A DNA stretch of 64,000 nucleotides from Locusta migratoria (GCA_026315105.1 CM048745.1:153099323-153163322), one strand, 5' to 3'; positions 23,791-36,411 are shown, counted from the first letter of the stretch. Program-made: numbers and translations. The notes: a model not told the origin generated them from the letters alone.

Positions 23791-24239
23791 GGGTGGTAAC
23801 GATAAAGGCAGTGCATGAAACAATCAATAGCTTCTGAAGGAAACAACGTCACAAAAGCTATTCCTAAAACAGAATTTGGACTTGCGTTACGCTGTCAATG
23901 GCAAAAAATTAAGTGTACCGATACTTGTGACAAGAGTCTAAACAGAAAGAAGCGAAACTGAAACCGATTATGTCAAAATCCAACGTTAAGTATATCTTTA
24001 CAAAAGATAATCAAGAAATATCATCCAGTAGTCCTATTGACACAAACATAAATAACCATTAAATCAGTTCTAGTGGTGTTTAAAAGCAGCTCAAATCACA
24101 ACAGCGCTCCAGAGTCCGACGCTGAATATCAGGCCAAATTAGCCACCATCTCCCTGTTGACAATAATTTACTCCGGGTACCTTAATCAAGGAATTGTTCC
24201 TATTCCTCTTTTTATTATATGACTTCGCGATAACTGTAA

Positions 24240-24941
24240 TACGAGGTATGTCCACAAAGTAAGTTCCGATTGGTTATATATAACAAACGTATATATAACA
24301 GATACAGAAAAAGTATTTATTGTGCAAAAATATACAACTATTAAACTACTTTTCTACATAGCTTCCGAAATTTTGTAGGTATTTGTCACAGCGTGGCAGA
24401 AGTCTGTGTATGCCTTCTTCGTAGAAGGTTGCCGCCTGTGTATTCAACCATGTGGTAACATGTTCTTTCAGCTCGTAATCATCGCTGAAATGTTGACCAC
24501 CATGGACAGGTTTTAGGTGTAAGAAGAAAGTCGCTAGGAGCGAGACTGTACGGAGGATGATCAAACACGTCCCAGTGAAATTCCCGTAAGAGTTGTTTGG
24601 TCACATTCGCCTTGTGAGGTCGGGCGGCAACGTGAAGGGAAGAAGAACACTCCTTTCATCTCTTCTTACACCTAAAATCTGTCCTTGGTGGTCAACAATT
24701 CAACGATGATGAACTGAAAGAACATGTTTGCCATTTGGTTGAATACACTGGTGGCAACCTTCTATGAAGAAGGTACACAAAAACTTGTCTCACGCTATGA
24801 CAAGTGCCTACAAAATTTCGGAAGTTATGTAGAAAAGTAGTTGAACAGTTGCAGATTTTTGTACAATAAATATTTTTTCTGTGTCTGTTCACGTTCGGTT
24901 TATACAACCAAACGGAACTTACTTTGTGGACATACCTCGTA
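24240..24941. mobile_element. mariner-derived hairpin: two 3' ends in inverted orientation
   Basis: Both ends carry the same inverted terminal sequence (tacgaggtatgtccacaaag, 24240-24259, and its complement ending at 24941) next to TA. Left of centre, on the minus strand (24640-24346), there is a mariner transposase C-terminus with ARPH, HWDVFDHPPYS, a SDF/FLHLK region, GGQHFSDDYELKEHVTTWL and NFGSYVEK. Right of centre, on the plus strand (about 24650-24840), a diverged second copy of the same C-terminal end finishes with FGSYVEK and a stop. A normal mariner has one transposase between two terminal repeats, so this is a rearranged, non-autonomous form. The catalytic region upstream of the HDNARPH box is missing. 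Confidence 0.8.
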
Positions 24942-26960
24942 CATTTAAGGCAATATGAGACAAGACACTCAACGGTTTCCTGGGAAAATGTTTACGGTTG
25001 CCTGAACCATTATTCTACCTAAGTGCGCACCTGTTTATCCAAAGACAAACGATGGTCACAGAGTCTTACTTCTGGACTTAAAAAAATAAAATTAAAAATA
25101 TTGGAGATGGTATGGTTAGATATCAGAATTGTACGGAAGATGTGTAAGGGATTTCCAGCGGAACTTCTGCAGCGTAGTAGCAACAACTTTGAGTACATAC
25201 ATACGGCATGGGTAGACATAGAAACCGTGGACTCCTATCTAATACGGAATGATTCTGTTTTTTCTTACCTTTGTCTATATTTCGGCATGGGTTTGAAGCC
25301 CCAAAAACTACCTTCTGGCTACGTCCAAGATTGATCAAGTTGGATTTTAAGTTTTATCTAGCACCTCTCATCACTCGGTGCTACTGTACCGATTCTGGAA
25401 GAAAGGTGATCAGTTTCATGTTGCCATTTACAGCTACAGTGATATGTGAAGCTCAGTTCTTAATTAATATTTAATGTAAGTCAAATATCCAACCATGAGG
25501 TGTTTAAATTCAAATAAAATCATTTTATTACTTATAGATGCCATATTTTTATTGTTTATCATGTATGCCTGTTTCCTTTCTTTTCCGTCTGATAGTGAAA
25601 GCATGTGACCTGTCGGGCCGTATGAATAAGAATCAGTACATGCTCCAAAGAAGTTTCTCGGAACTCTAAGTAACTTATAGATTTCGTATGAATAAAAACT
25701 TCGCAGCATATGCTCTGAGCAGGAAGTTCATTCTCGCTACCTCCGTATGTCACGTCAGGCACAGAACAGATGTTCCGTCGTGTATTTCTTTAAACCAGCC
25801 CAATCAAGCAAATTGTTTAGGGTACAAATATGGTGTAAGGGTCTACGTGTTCAAGAAGAACTGGAGTATGTTTAAATATTAGTTTGTCTTGAATTATTAA
25901 AACTAAATATGGACTTTTACAAAAATGTATTCTTCTGACGATGTTACGAAATGTTCATCATGCGAGAAACTTTATTATTGAAGTTGGGTTAGCACAATTT
26001 GCGAACGCAATTTTAAGAATGCATCAAACGTTTTTAATCTATTTCAAGGTTAACGCTATCGGAGCCTTCTAACACGTGACATTTCTCGTTAAATATGACA
26101 CCCAATGGTCTGCTCATAAGCGATAGGTCATTCGATTTTGTTAAAAGAAACAGACTCCTAGGTATGTAATTAATCAGATATCAATTTTACTGTCGTGTAT
26201 ACTTACTTCTAACATAACAGAAGTTATGATTACGAAGCCAAAAAAAAAAAAAAAACATCTTAAATAGGCCAACCGGTTTGGGTAGACTAAACAGGAGCAG
26301 TGCAGAAACCAATAGTTCAGTAGTAGGTATTTCAGCAGTATTTTATGCTGTGATACAGATTGTGAAGTCCTGGGATGCACATTATTTGGAATTAACGTCA
26401 TAAGGCCTTATTAATAGTACCTATTTAAAAAATACAATGTTGTATTACTATGTAACTGTTTACAACTGTAAATATGCACTCCAAACACACGGGTAATATA
26501 CGCAGCTGAATCCACTTGTGTTTAATTTCTATGTCGGAAATGAAAAAACTCCTCTGACATCATTCACCTCACTGTACTAAATGTTTGAAGTGTCACACTT
26601 ATAACGTTAGTGAAGGAAGAGCTCGACAGCAAAATGTTTTTATTTGCATAAACCTTTTAGTTCCTCTAGTATTTCTTCAGACTACGTATAAAGTGAACTT
26701 TCGTCTTTTTAAGCAACACACATTTTGTCATTTTTATCACAACCCACAGTCAGATTGACCTTAATAGAACTTTATTAGCTCGATGTGTGCTAGAGAGCTC
26801 ACTTTAGAAAGCGGTGAACGTTTTCCGGTCGTGAGAAACTTCTTTTATTCATAAATGAATGTTCTCTGTTGTGAGCAACTTCCCCCAGCCTTTTACTCAC
26901 GGTGAAAACATACTCCGTTGAAGTATATTCTCTGACTCGCTTTATTCATGCGAACCTGAG
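24942..26960. other. No recognised gene or repeat
   Basis: AT-rich sequence with short open frames only (at most 103 codons, 25023-25334). A run of A at about 26239-26255 is the only low-complexity feature. I recognise no domain. It may be unique intergenic or intronic DNA. Confidence 0.4.
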
Positions 26961-26974
26961 CGTGTTCTCTGGAA

Positions 26975-27765
26975 TCCAAAGTATAGATACTCTGTTCCTA
27001 CTGTTCCTCATTTTTATAAAAGGTTCAGGAGACAATTTCAGTAGCTCTGTTAGACTGCTCGCGGATGCTGCTGTCATTTATCGGTTAGTAAAGACACCAG
27101 AAGATCAAAAGCAAACTGCAAAAGATATCTGCATTGTACAATAATTGACAGTTGAACCTTAACACTTTGGCTGCCGTGTGACTGCCGGCGACCACAGCAG
27201 ACGGCTCTGGTGCGCCTCTGACGTCATCGCAGCAGCCACCGTGTTAATTATGACCAATGTGAGGTCATCCATACTACTACAAGAAATCCGGTTACACGAT
27301 AAATCAGTCAAACCTACAAACCGTCAATTCTAGGAAATACCCAGGAGTAACAGTTACGAACATCTTAAATTGGAAAGAACACACAGAAAATATTGTAGGG
27401 AAGGTGAACCAAAGACTACGTTTCATTGGCCGAACACATAGAAGAAGCAACATGTCTACTAAAGAAATTGCCTACACTACACTTGTGCGTCTTATTTTGG
27501 AGTACTGCTGCGCATTGTGGAACTGACTGATGATATAGAGAAATTTCAGAGAAGGGCAGCTCGTTTTGTATTATCGCGATATATGGGAGAGAGTGGCGCG
27601 GAAATTATGCACGAGTTGGGTGGAAATCATTAAAAGAAAGGCGTTATTTGTTGCGGCGAGATCTGTTTGCGAAATTTCTTTCGCCAGCTTTTTCTCCAGA
27701 ATGCGAACATATATTATCACCCACCTACATAGGGAGACATGATCATCATGATAAAATAAAATCAT
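26975..27765 (+). pseudogene. CR1/Jockey-like LINE fragment, outer copy, 5'-truncated
   Basis: The reading starts at the reverse transcriptase C motif region (FLIFI...VRLLADAAVIYR, normally FADDAVIYR, near 27040-27085). It continues after a small insertion with LNWKEHTENIVGKVNQRLRFIGRT (27370-27440), then RRAARFVLSRY and ELGWKSLKERRYLL, and ends near HDHHDKIK (27765). It resumes at about 28640 with FFPRAIRQWNN, so the LINE at 27766-28640 appears to be inserted in it. Stops and frameshifts are frequent. Confidence 0.75.
27159..27247. mobile_element. 89-bp MITE with TTAA ends
   Basis: TTAA is present at both ends (27159-27162 and 27244-27247). The ends CACTTTGGCTGC and GCAGCCACCGTG form imperfect terminal inverted repeats. 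The block separates two parts of the LINE reading frame, which is consistent with insertion. TTAA duplication is typical of piggyBac-type elements; that link is inferred. Confidence 0.6.
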
Positions 27766-28640
27766 CTGTATTTTCTATCTATATAAATGATCTGATGGAC
27801 AGAGTAAGTTGTAATTTGCGGCTGTTTGCTGATGATACTGTGGTGTATGGGAGGGTGTCGTCTGTAACTGACTGTAATAGCATACATGATGACAGACAAA
27901 ATTTATAGTTGGTGCGAAGAATGGCAGCTAGCTCCCAATGTAGAAAAATGTAAGAGTAGAAAAGAGTAGAAAAAACAATCCCATAATGTTCGAATACAGT
28001 ATTAGTAGTGAGCTTCTTGATGCTGTCGCGTTGTTCAAATATCTGCGCGTAACATTGCAGAGCGATAAAAATGGAACGAGCATGTAAGGACAGTTGTGAG
28101 TAAGGCGGACAGCCGACTTCGGTTGATTGGGAGAATTTTGGGAAGATGTACTTCACCTGTAAAGGAGACCGCGTATAAAACGCTTGTATGACCACGTCTT
28201 GAGTATTGCTCAATTGTTTGGGACCCGCAGCAGATCAGTTTAAAGGAAGACATACAGGCGGTTCAGAGGCGAGCAGCTAGATTTGTTATCGGTAGGTTCG
28301 ACCAATGCGGGAGTGTCACGGAAATGCTCCGGCAACTCAATTGGGGATCGCTGGAAGAAAGACGACATTCTTTTCGTGAATTTCTGTTAAGTAAATTTAG
28401 AGGGCCGGAATTTGAAGCTGAGTGTAGTAGATCTTGCTGCCGCCTACTTACATTTCGCATGGTGATCACAAAGACAAGATAAGAGAAATTAGGGCTCGTA
28501 CGGAGGCATATAGGCATTCTTTTTTTCTTCGTTCAATTTGGGAGTGGAATAGGAAAGGAAATGCCTAGTAATGGTACAGTGCACCCTCCGCCACGCACCT
28601 TACGGTGAATTGCGGAGTATGTATGTAGATGTAGATGTAA
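27766..28640 (+). pseudogene. CR1/Jockey-like LINE fragment, inner copy
   Basis: The translation begins YINDLMDRVSCNLRLFADDTV (27778-27845), the reverse transcriptase C motif region. It continues through WNEHVRTVVSKADSRLRLIGR, KEDIQAVQRRAARFVIGRF and LRQLNWGSLEERRHSF. The 3' end carries the sequence gtgcaccctccgccacgcac and a GTAGAT-type microsatellite tail (28618-28640). It is truncated at the 5' end and broken by frameshifts. It interrupts another LINE of similar type. Confidence 0.8.
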
Positions 28641-28774
28641 AACAGGAAGATTTAAGTGTTCCTTTTTCCCACGAGCTATTAGACAATGGAACAATAGAGA
28701 AATATCATAAAAGTGGTTCGGTGAATCCCTTGTCATGCACTTCATTGTAACGTAGAGTTTTATTCATACGGCCC

Positions 28775-28776
<2 letters not shown>

Positions 28777-28816
<40 letters not shown>
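28777..28816. repeat. (GT)n microsatellite
   Basis: About 20 uninterrupted GT units follow the end of the outer LINE fragment. No SINE head is adjacent. The following 28817-29227 shows no gene. Confidence 0.9.
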
Positions 28817-28817
<1 letters not shown>

Positions 28818-29238
28818 TTCATTGTAAATACATTCCTTTTTGGGCTCTTGGTAGGGTAGCGGGAGTTTAGCCAACTGTTATGTAGAGCTTCAGTGAGTTT
28901 TAGCGCGCCAAACAGACATTAGTGACCAACGTTTTAAAGATATTGTAGAGTTGATACAGGTCGTTTGGGCGCATTATCTCTGGCTATTTGCGGTGGTGCA
29001 CGAGAGCTTTGCCTGGTAGTCGACAATCTCACTCTTCGCCGGGACTACACGGGGTAATGAGGTTCTCCTCAGTCCTGCTTTAGCAATGTAACTTAGATAC
29101 TGTGATGCGTCTTAGTTTCAATTTCGCATTTCTAGTCTGTTTTCCTTGGGACACTTCATAGTGGGTTATTATGGTTAGTCATTTAAATAGTTGAACATTA
29201 TCATGTTTTATTGTAGTTCGCTTTTGCTGTTATTTCCT

Positions 29239-29466
29239 GCCGCGGTGGAGTAGCCGAGCGGTCTAAAGCACCTCGCTGCGGAGCGCGCGGTTGCTCGCCG
29301 TGGAGGTTCGAGTCCTCCCTGGGGCATGGGTGTGTGTGTGTGTGTGTGTGTGTGCGTGTGTATGTTTGTCCGTAGGTTAGTTTACCTAGGTCTAAGTAGT
29401 TTGTAAGCTACGGACTGATGACCACGCAGTTTGGTCCGATAGATATACAGACATTTATTTATTTAA
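29239..29466 (+). mobile_element. SINE-C copy
   Basis: The exact duplication tgttatttcct flanks it (29228-29238 and 29467-29477). It has a tRNA-like head (cggtggagtagccgagcggt, then ggttcgagtcc), a GT run, a body with acggactgatgacc and a short ATTT-rich tail. Confidence 0.95.
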
Positions 29467-29477
29467 TGTTATTTCCT

Positions 29478-30339
29478 AGGGGGGCCGACTAGGATTCAGA
29501 CTTTTATACATCACTTTCAGCAAGACTGACTTTTACAGGTAAGAATGTATATCCTGGTGTGCGAGTTTGTTGCTCCGTTTACATTTTTGTTTATTTACAA
29601 TTTTGTGAATTTGTCATTTTTTGTGTGCCACGTACTCGCCGTGTGAAATACTAAGGTTTCGCTGAGATTCCCTGCCCTGCCTAAATAACCTTCCGTGTGA
29701 GTCTAAATCATTTTTGAATCGCGATTGGATTTTAACGCCTTTTTCTTGTGTTATGGTCTGTTTGGATCACGTTGGTGCTCGCAACGTGCTGAGTTGCCCA
29801 TTTCGAGTGTAAATTATTGTAACTATCCTAACTCTGAATATAAACCGGGAACCAAACTGTTTTATCAAAGTTATATTTACTCGTGACATTCTGTGATTTC
29901 TGTGTAATTGCCACGTGGTCCTCGGCAGCCTCGAAATATGTACCGTTCTTAGACACGCTGACAATTACAAGTACAGCAATTACTATATTACCACCACAAA
30001 TACCATGTGTGGGGTATCAAATTAAACAGAATGACGATGCACACATCAAAATGGCATGTAAGGAAATTCTTGACTCATTACACTCTGTGTGGATGAGCGT
30101 CAGGAGAGAATGGTAGCCTTTTTTATAGTGTAGGCTTAGAATTAGATTTTGACGGTAAAATTATTCGAACAAAAACTTAATATCGACTAGAAAGACTGTA
30201 AAAGTAAATTAGTTATGTTTCTATCATGATTGCATGAAACTACTACCATACAGACACTGTTATAAATAAATGCATGGAATCACTAAACAACTACATATTA
30301 ATATTTTAAAAAATAATGCACAGTCACTAACCGTTACAT
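29478..30339. other. No recognised gene
   Basis: AT-rich sequence. The longest frame is 77 codons (29883-30116), with no similarity that I recognise. Confidence 0.35.
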
Positions 30340-30580
30340 GTTCTTGTAAATTAGTTCTACCCTCCTGTTCTTTTCCTGGGAGTAGACATCAATAATGCGA
30401 GATATGAACTCCTGCAGTTTGGTTAACGATTTCACAGTTCCCTTCTCTACAGCCAAAATCGCCAAGTTTCATAGTCTGTCATTGGTCATTGTGTTGCGAA
30501 GGTAGGTTTTAACACTTTTAACGTGCTCATGCTTCTTTCGCAAGAAGCGGTGGTTGCTGCAACTAGGAACTAACTATACA
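30340..30580 (-). pseudogene. hAT transposase C-terminal (dimerisation) fragment
   Basis: On the minus strand one frame reads TASCERSMSTLKVLK. After a frameshift the next reads KTYLRNTMTNDRL, a stop, then NLAILAVEKGTVKSL and IDVYSQEKNRR. This S-x-L-K-x-K-T-Y-L-R-x-T-M...R-L-x-N-L-A-I-L pattern is the hAT-family C-terminal dimerisation domain as found in zinc-finger MYM-type-like transposases. At least one frameshift and one stop show that it is dead. No terminal repeats were identified around it. Confidence 0.75.
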
Positions 30581-31967
30581 AATATTAGGTTACTTACAGT
30601 TTTCGTTTCGACAACACAATGACGAAATTATTTCACACTTCACACGTGAGAGGTCACACAGATATCACAAATCAATCATTCTCACTATCCACAACATTAA
30701 CTACAAAACTTATGTGTTACGCTGTAGCAGATAAACACGAGTAGTACAGTTGTTATGAAAACCTGCCGACACGTTACAGGTCTACCAACATTTGAAATGA
30801 GTAAGTGTAACTAAATTTTAATTTGAAGACGAATGAAAATAAACTGGTTGTTTTCTATCAACTTGGAAGCAGTGGCGGACTAAGGCTGTCGGAGGCCCGG
30901 GGCGGCGGCAAAACAAAATGAGACCCTCCCCGTCCACCACTTGGAAATACATATATTACTATAAAAAAGTAAGTTTTGAGATTTGGAGGCCCCCCTGGTA
31001 GAGAGGCACGGGACAGTCTAAACAGATTACCTTTAGAGCTTTGTAGGCTCCAGAACGAAAATGGCGCTAAAAATAAATAAATAAAAAGTGCTTTCGAGGC
31101 CCTCAAGACGAGCGGCCGAATCCATACTTACTCAGTTTTGGCATTTAATAAGCTAAACTTTGATCTTTACTTTAAATAATTAGTCAATTATATAATTATC
31201 GACTGAGACTTTTTTACACTATGATAGAGTGTACAAGTTCCTTTTGTGGCTATCAGTTACTGTAATAGATTGTCTGTCATTCTACGCACGAGCAAATTTA
31301 CAATCGGTATTACTTGATGTGCACCCAACTTAGCTAATCAACTATTTTGACAATATAACATTTTGTTTGTTAATGAGGTAAATCTTATGCACAGCATGTG
31401 ACGTTACATATAAAAAGCATCTCTAAGGTTGCAATAGATGTCATTCTCAGTCTGCGTCACACTAGACATGTAAACTTTGAACTTTAATTAATTAATGGAT
31501 ACATAATTATCAATTTTAGCGTTTTGACTGTACCATAGTCTTGCATGTTATTCTGCTGCTATCACTCGTTGTTAGCAATTATTGTCAGTTACTCCACGGA
31601 TGAACATATTTATTTTGGACACCAAATTACGTGAAACATTCGTCGCTAATTAATTTAATTAATGAACTACTTGTCTGACTAACGAATCGGACCTTGAGCT
31701 ACAACCGGACTTCTCATTCATCGTTTAACCAGACTCGTGTTCTGGATAGTTAAGCGCACTAACAGGGCCATACTCATTGCAGTCAGTCGATGCTAGGCTG
31801 ATTAACTATACTATTTACTCGTACTTTAATTACAGACAATAAGATCAGTTTTTACATTCACAGTGCTGTACCTGTCCAGGTAGGCACTGTTGTATCAGCA
31901 CACAAACAGAAGTACACTCACCCACATATGGGCTACTTTCCGATCTAGATAATAATTTAAAATTTGC
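30581..31967. other. No recognised gene
   Basis: AT-rich except for a short GC-rich patch (30870-30960 and 30985-31015; ggaggcccggggcggcgg-like), which looks like part of an unidentified interspersed repeat. No coding is recognised. Confidence 0.35.
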
Positions 31968-33050
31968 TGTTGTTGTTCTTGGGTGTTTAAAGGGGACTAA
32001 ACTGCTGGCTTATCAGTCCCCTGATCCCAGAAAAGAGTTCAAGCCCATAAAACTGAGCCATTTATAATGTAGCACTCTACATTTAGTACACACCGTGGAG
32101 AGAGTGTCAGTCAATGGTAAAAATTTAAAACGGAAGAAACATTGATTATTGACGAAATAGGGAACAAAACTAAAATATTACAGCAGAAGAGTGACTGGCT
32201 GATCACGAGGATAATACTGGATTAGCCAGCCACTATGCACACACGTAAAACTTCCAGTTAAGAAGCAGACATACACTAAATAAAAAACAACAGATTAAAA
32301 GTTCTTCAAGGGTAGGGGGGCCCGAGGAATCAGGCAAATGAGTCCATCCCTAAATAGAACGGTAAAAGACAGCTGCGCGAATAATACCTGAAACACGATC
32401 AGCCATCGAGGCATCGTCAGCTAAAATTGATGGAAGCGTAGTTGGAAGATTAAAGGATTGCTTCAAAGCAGCTGAAAGGGGACAGTCCATTAAAATGTGG
32501 ACCACTGTCAGCAAAGTTCCACAACGGCACTTTGGTGGGTCCTCTCGATGAAGGAGGTGGCCATGGGTTAACCACGTATGGCCAATACGCAGTCGACAAA
32601 GAGCAACAGATTCCCGACGAGAGGCCCTCACGGCGGAATTGCATGCCGCTGTGGAGGGTTTAACTGTGCGGAGCTCATTTGGTACACTCAAGTCGCCCAT
32701 TCAGCGTACCAAAGCCCTAGGACCTTGAGATCGCAGTCCTGGAGGCCGATCTGCAGAGGCCGAGATGTGGTGGCCTCCTTGACATACTGATCAGAACGTT
32801 CATTCCCTCTTATGCCAATATTGCCAGAGGTCCAAACGAAGGTCACAGACCGGCCTGACTTGACCAGGGTGGATACAGAGTCTTGGATAGCCTGTACCAA
32901 AGGGTGTTTAGGAAAACACTAGTCAAGTGCCTGCAAGCCACTGAGGGAGTCGATACAGATGACAAACGACTCCCCGGGCCAGGCTCGGAGATGTTCCAGA
33001 GCTCTAGACATAGTGGCCAGCTACACAGGAGAAACATATATGTTTTAGTA
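31968..33050 (-). pseudogene. I-like LINE 3' part: RNase H, C-terminal finger, 3' UTR
   Basis: On the minus strand the first part (33050-32690) reads LEHLRAWPGES, CIDSLSGLQAL and VTFVWTSGNIGIRGNERSDQ. This is an RNase H C-terminal half, where HxGxxGNExAD is the expected form and the His is replaced by Asn here. After a frameshift, 32700-32350 gives RRESVALCRLRIGHTWLTHG and CRCGTLLTVVHILMDCP, the conserved C-terminal Cys/His motif of I-group elements. The 3' untranslated region (32340-31968) ends with a gggactgat...agtcccc hairpin and an AACAACAAC-like tail. It is 5'-truncated and inactive. Confidence 0.8.
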
Positions 33051-33360
33051 TGAAGAGCTTAATTTATGAGACACCTGTAGAAACAGAAGAAGATCTGCTG
33101 GCACGAGTTCTGGCCGCTGCACAAGACACTGAAAAGATACTAGGTGGGAAGGAGAGAGTGTACCAAAACATGCTTCTGTAGTACAATGTGTGTAACGACG
33201 ACGGTGGTCGCCACATCGAGCCGCTGTTCTAATGCATCAGTACGTTGCGGCTGGCGCCTTACATGCTGGGTTCTTGTTGTTCTCGACTAATGTAAACCAT
33301 GAGGTGTAAATTGTAATGAAAATGCGTAAGTAATAAAGGAACGATTCAGTATATTTTTAC

Positions 33361-33547
33361 CAGCCGCGGTGGCCGAGGGGACTGCGGCGCTGCAGTCACG
33401 GTCTACACGGCCACTACGGTCGGGTGTTCGAATCCCCCCCTTCGAATCCCCCCTTGTGCCGTCCTTAGTTGTAGATAGTTCATAAGTAGTTTGTAAGTTT
33501 AGGGACTGGTGACGCCGTAGTTGAGTCCCATAAGCTCTACAAACATC
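33361..33547 (+). mobile_element. SINE-A copy with internal rearrangement
   Basis: The normal head is present, but the B-box segment ttcgaatcccccc is duplicated in tandem (33427-33453) and the usual gggcatggatatttg segment is lost. The remaining body is normal and ends acaaacatct. No clear target-site duplication is seen. Confidence 0.9.
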
Positions 33548-35077
33548 TACAGAATACTTTATAAATTGATTGCAACAGTTATACTGGGCCACGCCTAATT
33601 ACATTCCTCAAGTAGGAGTGGATGGGATAATCATTTGAATTCAAACCGTCGTGGAACGGAAACGATAAGTTTCCGGGCATGAATTCCTGCTCAAAATGTT
33701 ATGAACTCACTACACCCTACTAGTCCTAGAAGGATGTAACGGGAATTTCTAACCACCCTGTATACAATGGCACATTTCCACCTGGTGGACGACGTTGGGA
33801 CAAATTGTTTCCCCATGTAAATCGGTTCGTTATGAATGCCTTAACATATCAATCACATTTCGCTGCAGTGCGATAATTACGGACCACACTGGATCTCCGT
33901 GATTACCCCCTCTATAATTATAGACAGCTGTTTTATTTATTTATTAATTACTGTAAGCTTTTCCACTCCCTCAAAGAGTGCAGTATACAGCGTCCAATTT
34001 CACCTGCTGGCCACTATTAGAACTAATTTGGTTTCCAGTGTTAATGGGTTCCGCATTTAACATCGGCGTATTAATCAAGCTTCACTGCCCACCGATAATT
34101 ACAGTCAACACCGGACCCCTGTTATTAGCTGATCTTTAATTTAGAATTTTGAAATCAAGCTAATTAAGTGCCTGACTAATACAGCTCAAATTAGAAGATT
34201 GTAATTTTTCAAACTTAGTAGTGGCTGCTAACTCATTATTCTCATCTCGCAAACCCGGGTTTTCTGGTGCGTTTTTTTTTTCCATCTTCTGTATATAATT
34301 TCACCGTTGTCAGTTGTCGCTGCTGCTTACGACGGAATGCATACACATTTTGTTTATCTTTGAAGCTTCAACTAAGTGCTTATGTAAATTGGGCCTTATA
34401 CTGTCTAAGGATGTGATCTAACTCAAAATAATCACAGCTAGCGAAAATTCAAGCCAGTGCGACATGATATCCATGCTTGCGTAACATATCATTAATATTC
34501 GTTAGTTTGATTGTGTGTCATTTCTGTGCTAACAAGGAACTCCTTGTGTGCAAGGTCGCAAGTTTAGGAACGAATAAGAATTTCTTGAAAGTGTTGTGTT
34601 AGCGAAGATTACTGAGAAATTATTAGCATATCTGGGAGGTGTAGGAGATCAACCTTGTTTGGGTTCTATGTATTACATTTCATAAAACGGACATATTCAA
34701 CATCCAAGAAATTTTGGTATCAAACCATTAACTTGTTTTCTCCCCACGTATGGAACACATTAGTGCACTATCCACAGCTACACCTTATAGGACATCTGGT
34801 TTCACGATGAGCTCTACGAGATACTGTTTAGTACCAGGTTGCACGCCGAAACACCAATATGATCCATTCACTAACATTGCAATGGTTGCCTCACCAGGAG
34901 AAACATTGGTGGTCGCGTTGTATCTATAAGATGCAGGGTCAACATTGGACCGTTAGTTTTAATTAATTTCAGATGTCGCTGTGACTAAATAAACAGAACG
35001 TGGGAAACACATGCATTACAATAGTAGCAGCTGAACATTCATTCTATGAAAATTAAAAATAGAACTAGGTGACCCAT
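33548..35077. other. No recognised gene
   Basis: Bases 33610-33770 look like one end of an unidentified repeat, ending ccaccctgtata, a terminal form shared with the inverted element at 42557-43125. The rest is AT-rich with no open frame of note. Confidence 0.3.
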
Positions 35078-35088
35078 GCGAATAATTC

Positions 35089-35287
35089 AAAATATTCAAA
35101 TGTTTGTACAGTCTATGGGACTTAACTACGGGGTTATCAGTCCCTAAACTTACAAACTACTTATGAACTACTTACGAACTAGGACGGCACAAATATGCAT
35201 GCCCGAGGGGGGATGCGAACCCCCGACCGTAGTGGCCGTGCAGACCGTGACTGGAGCGCCTTAGTCCCCTCGGCCACCGCGGCCAGC
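35089..35287 (-). mobile_element. SINE-A copy
   Basis: The exact 11-base duplication gcgaataattc flanks it (35078-35088 and 35288-35298). Head, B-box (slightly altered: gggttcgcatcc) and body are all present on the minus strand. Confidence 0.95.
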
Positions 35288-36155
35288 GCGAATAATTCGC
35301 ACTCTCTCCTGATCAGATAGGTCAGATCGTAATGGAGAAAAGCAAGATGATAGTACATATGTATAAAATATAATAAAGTTTGAATTGTAATAACAGATAG
35401 TAGTGTCGTTGTAAGAAAATTCATATAATAGAATAATGATGAACGTTAGGTAATTCAGTTCATTCGCTCAGTACACAACGCTTGCTTGAACAAAGTGAAC
35501 AATTCCAACCACTTTTGTGCATTGACTTGTGAAACAGAAATCGAGTGATAATCTAAACAACTACAAGAGCTGTCGTGTCTGTGTATTTTCCGTCAATGCA
35601 TCAACATCTATAGCCGAAATCGTGAGATAAATTATGCTTTACATCGACGTGTGTGACCGAAATTCTTGCATCAAAGAGCATCTTTGGCTTACATTAAGAA
35701 TCAAAACAACTGCAAGAGCTGTGGGTTCTTGGTAGTTAAACAGATTGTCAATAGATGGCAGCTTGTACATTGCTTTTATATCGGCCGCGCAAACGAAGTT
35801 GATACTCGCCGCGGTGGCTGATGGGAGAAACCGTAAATACATGTCCCTTTTACGATCGTTCAACGAATAGCAACTTAGATTGTACGAAAGGACAATTTTT
35901 TTAAATGAATTTTTTGTGAAAACAATTATTTTAAACCGTTCGTGTATTCCTCGTCATTAATGGAGAACGAAACCTTGAAAATGATACCTCAATCATTAAT
36001 TTTGGATAAGTAATAAGGGAGATATGGCGTACTCACAAAAAACACCGCTGAGAAATAATATAAGGTCCGCTGACGCACCGATTGCTTATTTCTGGAATAC
36101 TTATCTGTGATGTTTGTAAGCGTATTGGACCAAATTTCTACAATCATCAGTGCAA

Positions 36156-36353
36156 AAATGTCCAAATGTTTGTTAAGCTTATGGGACTTAACTGCGGGGT
36201 CATCAATCCCTAAATTTACAAACCACTTATAAACTATCATATACTAAAGACAACACAAACATCCATGCCCGTGGGAGGTTTCGAATCCCTGACGGGGAAC
36301 GACCTCGCAGATCGAAGCATAGCGCCTCAATGCGCTCGGCCGCTCCGCTGCGG
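36156..36353 (-). mobile_element. SINE-B copy
   Basis: Minus-strand head cagcggagcggccgagcgca, a B-box-like ggattcgaaacc, then the same type of body as SINE-A (tagggattgatgaccccg) and the end aaacatttgga. The head differs from SINE-A, so the two share a body but not a tRNA part. The flanks show no convincing duplication. Confidence 0.85.
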
Positions 36354-36411
36354 CTCAAATTCAGTATGTGTGTATGTGTGTGTCTTAAAAGGTCATTTTC
36401 TGATAACTAAA

